DNA from: Balneolales bacterium
GTDB taxonomy: Bacteria; Bacteroidota; Rhodothermia; Balneolales; Balneolaceae
DNA length: 5,998 nt
Assembly (NCBI GenBank): GCA_030830725.1
Contig: JAURMN010000051.1
Location: 1 to 5,998, forward strand
Direction of reading: 5' to 3'
The translations under genes and the position numbers were made by a program. Position 1 is the stretch's first letter, and every line of letters begins with the position of its first letter. The notes beneath the pieces are model-generated. The model saw only the letters and a list, made by a program, of their open reading frames with translations, was not told the DNA's origin and did not search any database. This document shows positions 1 through 5,998 of the stretch, in pieces.

Positions 1-1412
1 GTAGTCTCAGATTGTTGATAATCCATTGTAGCCGAAATCATCGCATCAAGTCTCATATCAGTAGGATCATTTGCACGATCAAAGTAGACACTTCCATCTA
101 CCAGTGTCATTTCGTTAATACTATAGATACTCAATGGATCTCCACTCCAAATCGATAAATCTGCATCTTTACCAATTTCAATACTTCCAACTCGATCCTC
201 GATTCCCAACTGAATAGCCGGATTTAGTGTAATCATTTTTAACGCTTCTTCAGGAGAAGTTCCCCCATATCGAACGGTTTTTGCCGCTTCGTGGTTCAAA
301 TGTCGAATCAACTCGTTGCTGTCTGAATTGATCGAGGTCACTACCCCATTAGCCTGAAGAATGGCGGCATTATAAGCGGTTGAATAGTAGACCTCAAATT
401 TATAGGACCACCAATCTGCGAAAACAGAAGCCATAGCTCCATGTTTGGCCAATTCTGGTGCAACTTTAAAAGCCTCGTTGGCATGTTGAAACGTATAATT
501 TCGAATTCCGTAATCCTCAAACACTCTTACAAGCATCACGATTTCATCAGCACGATACGAGTGACAATGAACCAATATATTCCCTTCAATAATGTCAGCT
601 AAGACTTCCAGGCGTTCATTTCGTTCCACTGGAACTGGCGGTGTAGAACGTCGAGGATTACGTTCATAGGTAGCTTTTTCACGTAAATAAAAGTCTCTAT
701 TTCTTCGATAATCTAGCGCTGCATCAAAGTGATCTCGAATAATTTGCTCCACACCCATGCGGGTTCGTGGCTGAATTCTCGATTCCTGTCCATGCACTCT
801 TGTTGGATTTTCACCCAATGCAAATTTTATAGTCTGAGGAGCACCTTCGAAACGCATTCCATCTTGTGACTGACCGTATCGGAGTTTTAGAGTCGCATTT
901 CGAGCCCCTATGACATTGGCAGATCCATGCATCAGATTAATGGAAGTAACACCTCCAGCTAAGGCTCTGTAGATAGATATATCGTTCGGATCAATGGAAT
1001 CATACATTGTGATTTCAGAGGTAACGGGATTTGTCCCCTCATTAGTGGCTACCGTATTCAGATGCGAATGAGCATCAATAATTCCAGGCATGATAATTTT
1101 ACCAGTAGCGTCAATTTCCAGAAGAGTTGAGGGGACAGAAAGATTCTTACCAATTGCTGTGATAATTCCATTCTGGATCAAAATATCTGTCTCTTCAAGA
1201 TCCCCATTTGTAATCGTTTTAACAGTTCCATTGCGTATTACTACGGATCCTCGATCCACTTGTGCAAAAAGCTCAGAAGGCTGAAATGCGATCAAAGCTA
1301 AAAAAAGAATCATCGTTAGGATTATCATAGAAGCTGTGTTTTGAGTGGATTTACAGTGCAAAAGATTCATGTTAAGAAGACTCTTTTTAGAATTAGGATT
1401 AATCTGTGGCAT
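1..1412 (-). CDS. Exported metal-dependent amidohydrolase, 3' end cut by window edge
   Basis: Open minus-strand frame with 470 complete codons and no stop before the left edge, so the C-terminus is missing. Hydrolase of the amidohydrolase superfamily (metal-dependent TIM barrel with a small beta-sandwich, imidazolonepropionase/prolidase-like branch). Substrate unknown; a peptide or cyclic amide is possible. Residues about 29-50 are hydrophobic and end in LFAQ, a plausible signal peptidase I site after A50, so it is probably periplasmic or surface exposed. Metal-ligand candidates are all present: H115 and H117 in GIIDAHSH, H282/H284 in LVHCHSYRADE, H310 in FQHANEAFK and D364 in INSDSNE. The LGENPTRVHG motif follows K196. 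The C-terminal sandwich shows NPAIQLGI (from 397) and GKDADL (from 414). Start 1412 is preferred because AAGGAA (1425-1420) lies 8 bases upstream, inside the previous gene's last codons. In-frame ATGs at 1370 and 1328 would give a shorter signal peptide. Only 4 bases separate it from the upstream gene's stop, so the two are co-transcribed and probably translationally coupled. Confidence 0.9.
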   Translation of the reverse strand, partial: MPQINPNSKKSLLNMNLLHCKSTQNTASMIILTMILFLALIAFQPSELFAQVDRGSVVIRNGTVKTITNGDLEETDILIQNGIITAIGKNLSVPSTLLEIDATGKIIMPGIIDAHSHLNTVATNEGTNPVTSEITMYDSIDPNDISIYRALAGGVTSINLMHGSANVIGARNATLKLRYGQSQDGMRFEGAPQTIKFALGENPTRVHGQESRIQPRTRMGVEQIIRDHFDAALDYRRNRDFYLREKATYERNPRRSTPPVPVERNERLEVLADIIEGNILVHCHSYRADEIVMLVRVFEDYGIRNYTFQHANEAFKVAPELAKHGAMASVFADWWSYKFEVYYSTAYNAAILQANGVVTSINSDSNELIRHLNHEAAKTVRYGGTSPEEALKMITLNPAIQLGIEDRVGSIEIGKDADLSIWSGDPLSIYSINEMTLVDGSVYFDRANDPTDMRLDAMISATMDYQQSET

Positions 1413-1416
1413 GAGT

Positions 1417-2826
1417 TTATTCCTTCCATTCCATTACATCACCCTTCGCTACCGTCATTATAACTTTTGATTTATCCGCTGTGAATTCATCTGAAAAAAC
1501 GGAGAAAGAAGCTATTCCGCCTTCAGAAAGGGTGCCAAGTCTATCTCCAACACCCAAAATAGTCGCATTAGATTGGGTCATCATAAACAAGAGCTCTTCG
1601 GCGGATAGGTTTCCATGTTCCAGTAAAAGTAACAGGTTCTCTCTCCAGTCTTTTAGTGAAGTCCCATAACCAGCAAACCCAAGTTGAACTCCAGAATTTT
1701 TTAATACAGATAGAGAATTCACATGAGTTAACCATGCTTGTTTTTGTCTCATCTGAAAGAGTCGTTCCTCTTCGATTTTCCACTGTGGGCGAGTTTCAGG
1801 TAATTCGTCTTCTTTACCCTCATTTTTAAGTGTGTCAGTTTGGATATCCGTACTGTATCGAGTCTCATTTTTCATCCAGTCAGACTTTTTTGGTACAAAA
1901 AAAGTGGAAAGTACAGGGATATCTCTTCTGAGTATTTCGGGAGCCCATTCAGATATATTTTCACCAGTTACCAGAACAGCTTTAAATCCAAACTCATCTT
2001 GCAGAGTAAAGAAACGATCCAGATCCTCTGCTTGTTTCAAGTAGAAATAAAGGGGTTCTTCGCCGCTAAGAATCGAAATCAGCGACAAGAGCACGGGATC
2101 ATGGTCAGGAACCGGAAGAGATGCACCCGTCCTGTTTTGAGAAAATTGAAGATGTTCACGCAAGGCGATCGCCTCGTAAAATAATTGTCTTAATTTTGCT
2201 ATGACGGCCATATCCGTTGAAGGATAAGCCCGATCTGTCCAACCTCCTCCTGCTCCCTCAAGTTGAAAAAGGCGACCACCTGATCGATACAAATTGGATG
2301 CTTCTAACTCTTCATCAAGCAAAAAGAACTCAACTCTTCCAGGTAACATCCTTCCTTTGGGAACCAAATTTCCAGATGTAAATCCGTTTTTGAGTGCATT
2401 TATATACTCAGTTGAGGTTCTTACATGAGTCTCAGAGGCTCTTCTCTCGGGTCTGATTCCTGCACGAACATATGTTGGCATCCCTGGAGTTGTTTTTGGC
2501 TCATCACTCCACTCTTCCGCAGGGCTTCCCCAGGTATTTAAGGCATCGATAAATCCGGGATAAACATGCAAGGAATCTCCCCCATCGATCGTAAAGGCAT
2601 CAAAGGGAATTGAAACATCAATACCCATTTCCTGAATCACCCCGTCTCTCCAAACAAGCGTACCCGAAGAAATAGGTGCCTGACCAACCCTATGAACCGT
2701 GACATTGGTAAGAGCGTAAGCGGGTGGAAGATCTTGTGAAATAACTTGATTTGAAATAGGAATAAATAAAAAGAAAATGCTGATGCGCATAAAGATGCGC
2801 CGAGCAGATGATACAGAGTGTAGCAT
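1417..2826 (-). CDS. Exported amidohydrolase-fold protein, metal site degenerate (probable pseudoenzyme)
   Basis: 469 residues, complete. The N-terminus is basic, then hydrophobic (RIFMRISIFFLFIPI, residues 11-25), a plausible signal peptide ending near S30/Q31. The domain order matches the amidohydrolase downstream: N-terminal sandwich strands (40-88), PGFIDALNTWG (90-100), a barrel with YPSTDMAVIAKLRQ (201-214), ISEWAPEILRRDIPV (291-305), and a C-terminal sandwich with GVGDRLGTLSEGGIASFSV (425-443). Aligned by eye to that neighbour, every metal ligand is replaced: L96 and T98 for HxH, Y262/K264 for HxH, T287 for H, Y387 for D. A charged insertion (about 312-360) separates two barrel strands. 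I therefore expect no metal hydrolase activity. A scaffold, partner or substrate-binding role for the downstream enzyme is inference. The start at 2826 has only a weak upstream purine signal. M13 (ATG at 2790) is the alternative and would leave a classic short signal peptide. It is the first gene of a two-gene minus-strand unit. Confidence 0.85.
   Translation of the reverse strand: MLHSVSSARRIFMRISIFFLFIPISNQVISQDLPPAYALTNVTVHRVGQAPISSGTLVWRDGVIQEMGIDVSIPFDAFTIDGGDSLHVYPGFIDALNTWGSPAEEWSDEPKTTPGMPTYVRAGIRPERRASETHVRTSTEYINALKNGFTSGNLVPKGRMLPGRVEFFLLDEELEASNLYRSGGRLFQLEGAGGGWTDRAYPSTDMAVIAKLRQLFYEAIALREHLQFSQNRTGASLPVPDHDPVLLSLISILSGEEPLYFYLKQAEDLDRFFTLQDEFGFKAVLVTGENISEWAPEILRRDIPVLSTFFVPKKSDWMKNETRYSTDIQTDTLKNEGKEDELPETRPQWKIEEERLFQMRQKQAWLTHVNSLSVLKNSGVQLGFAGYGTSLKDWRENLLLLLEHGNLSAEELLFMMTQSNATILGVGDRLGTLSEGGIASFSVFSDEFTADKSKVIMTVAKGDVMEWKE
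1420..1427 (-). promoter_or_regulatory. Ribosome binding site that sets the start of the downstream amidohydrolase
   Basis: On the minus strand GGAAGGAA ends 7 bases before the ATG at 1412, with the AAGGA core 8 bases from it. It lies in the last codons of the upstream gene (sense Glu-Trp-Lys-Glu), whose TAA stop is at 1419-1417. This favours 1412 over the in-frame ATGs at 1370 and 1328, which have no comparable site, and suggests translational coupling. Confidence 0.6.
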
Positions 2827-2861
2827 ATGATATTATGTTTAAGCCTCAGACATTATGGCAA

Positions 2862-2882
2862 GGAGCAGATATATGATGCTCC
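2862..2882. repeat. Short inverted repeat in the divergent intergenic region
   Basis: A perfect 6-base stem, GGAGCA and TGCTCC, flanks a 9-base AT-rich centre. It lies 36 bases upstream of the minus-strand start at 2826 and about 155 bases upstream of the plus-strand start at 3038. It has no U-tract, so it is not a typical intrinsic terminator. It could be a 5'-leader hairpin of the minus-strand transcript or a dyad operator. A stem this short can also arise by chance. Confidence 0.3.
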
Positions 2883-2919
2883 AATGGTAGTAGTGAAAAA
2901 TAGTAATTCAATGTAAACT

Positions 2920-2948
2920 TTCTGACGAGATTTGGTTTTTTTTATAAT
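2920..2948 (+). promoter_or_regulatory. Candidate promoter for the GWxTD-pdxA-methyltransferase operon
   Basis: A perfect TATAAT lies at 2943-2948, preceded by an 8-base T tract. A weak -35 (TTCTGA, 2920-2925, 3 of 6 matches to TTGACA) sits 17 bases upstream. TATAATTG at 2943-2950 also matches the Bacteroidota TAnnTTTG -7 element at 5 of 6 fixed positions. A second, similar but weaker candidate is TATCTTTC at 2975-2982. Either would give a leader of roughly 50-85 bases before the ATG at 3038. I found no convincing counterpart for the minus-strand genes in this 211-base gap. Confidence 0.35.
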
Positions 2949-3024
2949 TGGCTTAAATATCCAATAAGGGACAGTATCTTTCAAGACAATTAATTAGATG
3001 ATTTCATTCAAAAACTGGATAAAA

Positions 3025-3031
3025 AAGGTGG
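3025..3031 (+). promoter_or_regulatory. Strong ribosome binding site for the GWxTD gene
   Basis: AAGGTGG lies 6 bases before the ATG at 3038, one mismatch from the AAGGAGG consensus. It is the only strong site in the three-gene plus-strand set and fixes the first start. The next two genes begin inside or at their predecessors' stop codons without a comparable site. Confidence 0.7.
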
Positions 3032-3037
3032 TTAACA

Positions 3038-4477
3038 ATGAAGGAACTGTTTAATCCAAAAAGGTTTTATATTTTTTTTCGGTTAGTTTTCATTCTGACA
3101 TCTGCATTCCTAGTTACGACTTCAATTTCATTTGCTCAACCTTCCCAACGGTCAAAACGCACCGACGCAAATCAACTAGACAAGAAAGCATGGCTTGAGG
3201 CTGATTTTATTCAGTTACCTGATAGGGATCAGACCTCTCGTATACTCATGCCCTTTGTTTTGGATAAAGGGCGATTAGGCTTTGAGAGAATGGCGGAAGG
3301 TGACCGCTATGTGGCTGAATTTGACTTAATCCTGTCACTGTATCGAGTATCTGATTCAAAAAGGGTTGCAGATCGTGATTTGAAAGCTGAAAATAGAATT
3401 CTGGAAGAGACGAAATCGTATCGAATCCTGATTTCAGAAGAAGAGAGAAGTTCACAATTGAGTAGTGAATATTACGATTATTTTGAGATTTCACTGTCTG
3501 AAGAAGAGATTCAGGGCCCTTTGATTGCCATTGTTGAAAAAATTGAGCCCGGTGGAGATCCTCAGCAAATTCGAATCCCGCTCACAAATAATTTGACGGC
3601 TTCAACTCAGGTAGTAACACTGCGACAAGGGGCCAAAGTCGACTCTCTGGTTTTACTTAATCAGGGCAATCAAGTTACCTACGGAGAAGATTTTGATTTG
3701 CTAATCCTATTTCGTCCCGAGAAGATCCTAGAGATTACGCAAAATACTGAGGAGGATATCGAACCACTTGTGAATCTAAAAATCAGTTCTAAAAACAGTT
3801 TAAATACCTATTTTTATCATGATCAACCTTTGAATCTTTTTTCCGCTATTGAATCCTCTTCAGATGATAGATCTGCTATTAGGCTATCCATACTCCCAGT
3901 CACTAATTCTAATAATCAATCATGGGGATATCTATTAATAGATGTTCCAGGATTATCCCTAGCGAATGAGACTATTGAAGTACTTATATCACCGAGCGAT
4001 TCCGTAAATCAAAATCAAGTGGAGATCGGGATAACCCATACAATTCAATCCTTATGGCCGCAGATTCCTTCCTCACTTTTGAGACTTGATCTTGCACTCG
4101 ATCGGTTATCTTTCATCCTATCCGAAAGCCAAGTTTCGGAAATGAAAAAAGGGAATCGTGAAGAACGCACCCGCGCCTTTTATACCTATTGGACTCCAAG
4201 GGACCCGACACCAGACACCCATTACAACGAATTGATGGTCGAATATTACAAAAGGATTGACCGCGCAAATCAACGATTTTCAACTCCATCGAACTCCGGG
4301 ATCGAAAGTGACCAGGGAAAGCAATTTATCCGGTTGGGTGAACCTGATAAGATTGAACGCTTGTTCCCTGCTAACAGTCCGTCACTTGAGCTTTGGTTCT
4401 ACCCTTCTTTTATGCTGACATTTGAAGCGACTTCAGGTTTCGGTGATTACAAATTAATTGAACGTAAAGCTTTATGA
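3038..4477 (+). CDS. Exported GWxTD-domain-containing protein of unknown function
   Basis: 479 residues, complete. The N-terminus has basic residues, then a hydrophobic stretch (about 11-32) ending in SFAQ, a plausible signal peptidase I site after A33, so the protein is probably periplasmic or outer-membrane associated. No lipobox is visible. Residues about 50-345 are beta-rich with many acidic and polar residues, with no catalytic motif I can name. Residues about 350-475 match the GWxTD domain: SESQVSEMKKG (362-372), AFYTYWTPRDPTPDTHYNEL (380-399), YYKRIDRANQRFS (403-415), GIESDQGKQFIRLGEPDKIE (421-440). The name-giving GWxTD is GIESD here, with Trp replaced by Ile and Thr by Ser, so it is a divergent member. 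The family occurs in Bacteroidota, Acidobacteria and related phyla and has no established biochemical role. It is the first gene of the plus-strand operon, with a strong ribosome binding site. Its stop overlaps the pdxA start by 4 bases (ATGA). Confidence 0.85.
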   Translation: MKELFNPKRFYIFFRLVFILTSAFLVTTSISFAQPSQRSKRTDANQLDKKAWLEADFIQLPDRDQTSRILMPFVLDKGRLGFERMAEGDRYVAEFDLILSLYRVSDSKRVADRDLKAENRILEETKSYRILISEEERSSQLSSEYYDYFEISLSEEEIQGPLIAIVEKIEPGGDPQQIRIPLTNNLTASTQVVTLRQGAKVDSLVLLNQGNQVTYGEDFDLLILFRPEKILEITQNTEEDIEPLVNLKISSKNSLNTYFYHDQPLNLFSAIESSSDDRSAIRLSILPVTNSNNQSWGYLLIDVPGLSLANETIEVLISPSDSVNQNQVEIGITHTIQSLWPQIPSSLLRLDLALDRLSFILSESQVSEMKKGNREERTRAFYTYWTPRDPTPDTHYNELMVEYYKRIDRANQRFSTPSNSGIESDQGKQFIRLGEPDKIERLFPANSPSLELWFYPSFMLTFEATSGFGDYKLIERKAL

Positions 4478-5487
4478 GGGTTTCGATCACAATGGGAGAT
4501 CCCACAGGGATCGGTCCGGAAGTCATTTTAAAGGCACTTTCCATACTTCCCGATCACAACCACTCCTATATCGTTTATGGTCATCGGCCGTCATTTCAAA
4601 TACCTAGACTTGATAAATTGTCACTCGAAAGACAGTTTTTTGAAATTGTCCCTAGCATAAGCTACGTAAGTAAGCCCGGAAAATTTTTTATTGAAACAAC
4701 TCAAGATGGAGAAATAACTCAACCTATCAATCCTGATTCGGCACTATCGGGGCAATTGTCTATTAGGGCATTGGAATTGGCATCTGAAGATTTGATTCAA
4801 GGAAACTCGGATACACTAGTCACAGCTCCGATTTCAAAAAAAGCGATACATGATGCAGGGTTTACTTTCCCCGGGCATACCGAGTATCTTGGATATTATT
4901 TTGGTGCCGAGAAAGTAATGATGATGCTTGTTCATCAAAAACTTAAAGTCGCGCTTCAAACCATTCATATTCCTCTTTCTGAAGTATCTAGCCTTCTCTC
5001 ATCTGAAAATCTTATTTCAACACTTCAATTTTTGTACAAAACATTGAGAGTTGATTTTGCAATCTCTGATCCTATAATTGATGTTTTAGGATTGAATCCA
5101 CACGCTGGGGATCAAGGGGTGCTGGGAAATGAAGAACAGACTCTACTTCTACCTGCAATAGAGCAAGTGCGTTCCAGTGGAGTAACTATTGGAGGTCCTT
5201 ACGCCGCAGATGGGTATTTTGCTCGAAATTCTTGGAAAAAAGCAGACGCAGTTCTGGCTATGTATCATGATCAAGGATTAATTCCCTTTAAGATGTTAGA
5301 TGAAGGCGCAGGAGTAAATATGACAGCTGGACTACCCTTTGTCCGCACTTCACCTGATCATGGTACTGCATTTGATATCGCTAATAAAGGAATTGCATCC
5401 GCAAAATCCATGATGATGGCGATTCAACTGGCGGTAAACCTGACGGAAAACAGAATCTCTCATGATCACAATCACCTTCCATCCTAA
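4474..5487 (+). CDS. pdxA: 4-hydroxythreonine-4-phosphate dehydrogenase PdxA
   Basis: 337 residues, complete, close to the E. coli enzyme (329). PdxA is a cytoplasmic metal-dependent dehydrogenase that oxidises 4-phosphohydroxy-L-threonine with NAD(P)+. The product decarboxylates to 3-amino-1-hydroxyacetone 1-phosphate, which PdxJ joins to DXP to make pyridoxine 5'-phosphate. Motifs in order: ITMGDPTGIGPE (5-16), TAPISKKAIHDAGF (117-130), PGHTEYLG (133-140), GLNPHAGDQG (206-215), GPYAADGYF (241-249), MYHDQGLIPFKML (263-275), GVNMTAGLPFVRTSPDHGTAFD (280-301). Metal ligands H165, H210 and H265 fall one residue before E. coli H166, H211 and H266. Substrate-binding H135/T136, K273, N282 and R291 are also kept. 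This makes a functional enzyme likely, though PdxA2-type relatives act on other phosphorylated acids. The ATG overlaps the GWxTD stop with no good ribosome binding site, implying translational coupling. The C-terminus ends in a His-rich tail, SHDHNH (329-334). Confidence 0.95.
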   Translation: MRVSITMGDPTGIGPEVILKALSILPDHNHSYIVYGHRPSFQIPRLDKLSLERQFFEIVPSISYVSKPGKFFIETTQDGEITQPINPDSALSGQLSIRALELASEDLIQGNSDTLVTAPISKKAIHDAGFTFPGHTEYLGYYFGAEKVMMMLVHQKLKVALQTIHIPLSEVSSLLSSENLISTLQFLYKTLRVDFAISDPIIDVLGLNPHAGDQGVLGNEEQTLLLPAIEQVRSSGVTIGGPYAADGYFARNSWKKADAVLAMYHDQGLIPFKMLDEGAGVNMTAGLPFVRTSPDHGTAFDIANKGIASAKSMMMAIQLAVNLTENRISHDHNHLPS

Positions 5488-5998
5488 TGAAAAAATCTGG
5501 CTTCGTTAACAGATATCCTGAATACTCGTTTCTGGCTGCATACTATGATGAGATTATGAAGGATGTGGATTACGAAGCGTGGGCTGAATTCTTGGATGAT
5601 GTAATACAAATTCATCATCCAAATGCTTTTCAGATTCATGAAATATCATGTGGAACCGGTTCAATATTAATTGAACTGGATCGATTTGGAAGCTATCGCC
5701 TTAGTGGTAGTGACAAATCGGAACACATGGTACAGGTAGCGCAAACGAAGTCAAATACTTATGATTCAAATCTTCAAATTTTTAAAGACGATTTTCTCCA
5801 TCTGACGAATTCTGGATCATACGATGTCGTTTTATCCGCATTTGACAGTCTAAATTACATTTTAGATCCGAACGACTTTGGTGCTTTATTATCAAGTGTA
5901 CGACAAATACTGGCCCCGGGTGGATTATTTATTTTTGATTTTACAACTCCCGCTCATTCTGAAGCCTCAATTGAATGGTTAGATCATGAAAAAATCTA
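5487..5998 (+). CDS. Class I SAM-dependent methyltransferase, 3' end cut by window edge
   Basis: Open plus-strand frame with 170 complete codons and no stop before the right edge, so the C-terminal half or third is missing. Rossmann-like methyltransferase expected to move a methyl group from S-adenosylmethionine to an unknown acceptor, probably in the cytoplasm because no signal peptide is seen. Motifs: an N-terminal YYDEIMKDVDYEAWAEFL helix (19-36) common in this subgroup; glycine-rich SAM loop HEISCGTGS (51-59); SGSDKSEHMV (73-82), with D76 as the likely ribose-binding acid; DDF (101-103); YDVVLSAFDSLNYI (112-125) for motif IV; LAPGGLFIFDF (142-152). The start ATG shares one base with the pdxA stop (TAATG), with no ribosome binding site of its own, so translation is probably coupled to pdxA. 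The substrate cannot be called: small molecules, quinones, tRNA and proteins are all possible for this fold. A link to vitamin B6 is not shown by the sequence. Confidence 0.85.
   Translation, partial: MKKSGFVNRYPEYSFLAAYYDEIMKDVDYEAWAEFLDDVIQIHHPNAFQIHEISCGTGSILIELDRFGSYRLSGSDKSEHMVQVAQTKSNTYDSNLQIFKDDFLHLTNSGSYDVVLSAFDSLNYILDPNDFGALLSSVRQILAPGGLFIFDFTTPAHSEASIEWLDHEKI

Noticed and set aside
1090..1284. Plus-strand open frame of 64 codons
   Set aside because: Lies wholly inside the minus-strand amidohydrolase, which has family motifs. No ribosome binding site or recognisable product.
1568..1783. Minus-strand open frame of 71 codons, considered as evidence of a frameshift in the amidohydrolase-fold gene
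   Set aside because: The main frame continues unbroken through this stretch with family motifs, so this is an out-of-frame shadow.
1481..2184. Three plus-strand open frames (1481-1669, 1832-2044, 1840-2184)
   Set aside because: All are antisense to the 469-residue amidohydrolase-fold gene, two overlap each other, and none shows a domain or a good start.
2862..2882. Reading the dyad as an intrinsic terminator
   Set aside because: No T-tract follows on either strand, and it lies between divergent starts, where no transcript needs to end.
3246..3494. Minus-strand open frame of 82 codons
   Set aside because: Antisense inside the GWxTD gene. No motif and no ribosome binding site.
1..5998. Mobile element, CRISPR array, tRNA or defence system
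   Set aside because: No transposase, integrase, spaced repeats or cloverleaf seen. All genes fit metabolic or exported-protein roles.

Overview
The window is gene-dense chromosomal DNA from an AT-rich bacterium, most likely of the Bacteroidota/Rhodothermota/Balneolota (FCB) group. That placement is an inference. It rests on a GWxTD-domain exported protein and on a tandem pair of exported amidohydrolases of a type I associate with those phyla. No rRNA, tRNA, CRISPR array, transposase, phage gene or plasmid function is visible, so I read it as ordinary chromosome.

Layout. A divergent intergenic region (2827-3037) splits the window. To its left, two minus-strand genes are read leftward: a 469-residue amidohydrolase-fold protein (2826-1417), then after 4 bases a second amidohydrolase (1412 to the left edge, 3' end missing). 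Both have N-terminal export signals. The downstream protein keeps the expected metal-binding residues. The upstream one has lost all of them, so the pair looks like a pseudoenzyme plus an active enzyme made from one transcript.

To the right, three plus-strand genes overlap head to tail: an exported GWxTD-domain protein (3038-4477), pdxA (4474-5487, 4-base ATGA overlap) and a class I SAM-dependent methyltransferase (from 5487, 1-base TAATG overlap, running off the right edge). The only strong ribosome binding site in this set precedes the GWxTD gene. The other two starts probably depend on translational coupling.

How the genes fit together. PdxA is a cytoplasmic enzyme of the DXP-dependent pyridoxal 5'-phosphate pathway. 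The GWxTD protein is predicted to be outside the cytoplasm and has no known function. The methyltransferase substrate cannot be read from sequence. The overlaps show co-expression but not a shared pathway. I did not find a convincing new defence or mobile system. The most notable point is the degenerate/active amidohydrolase pair.
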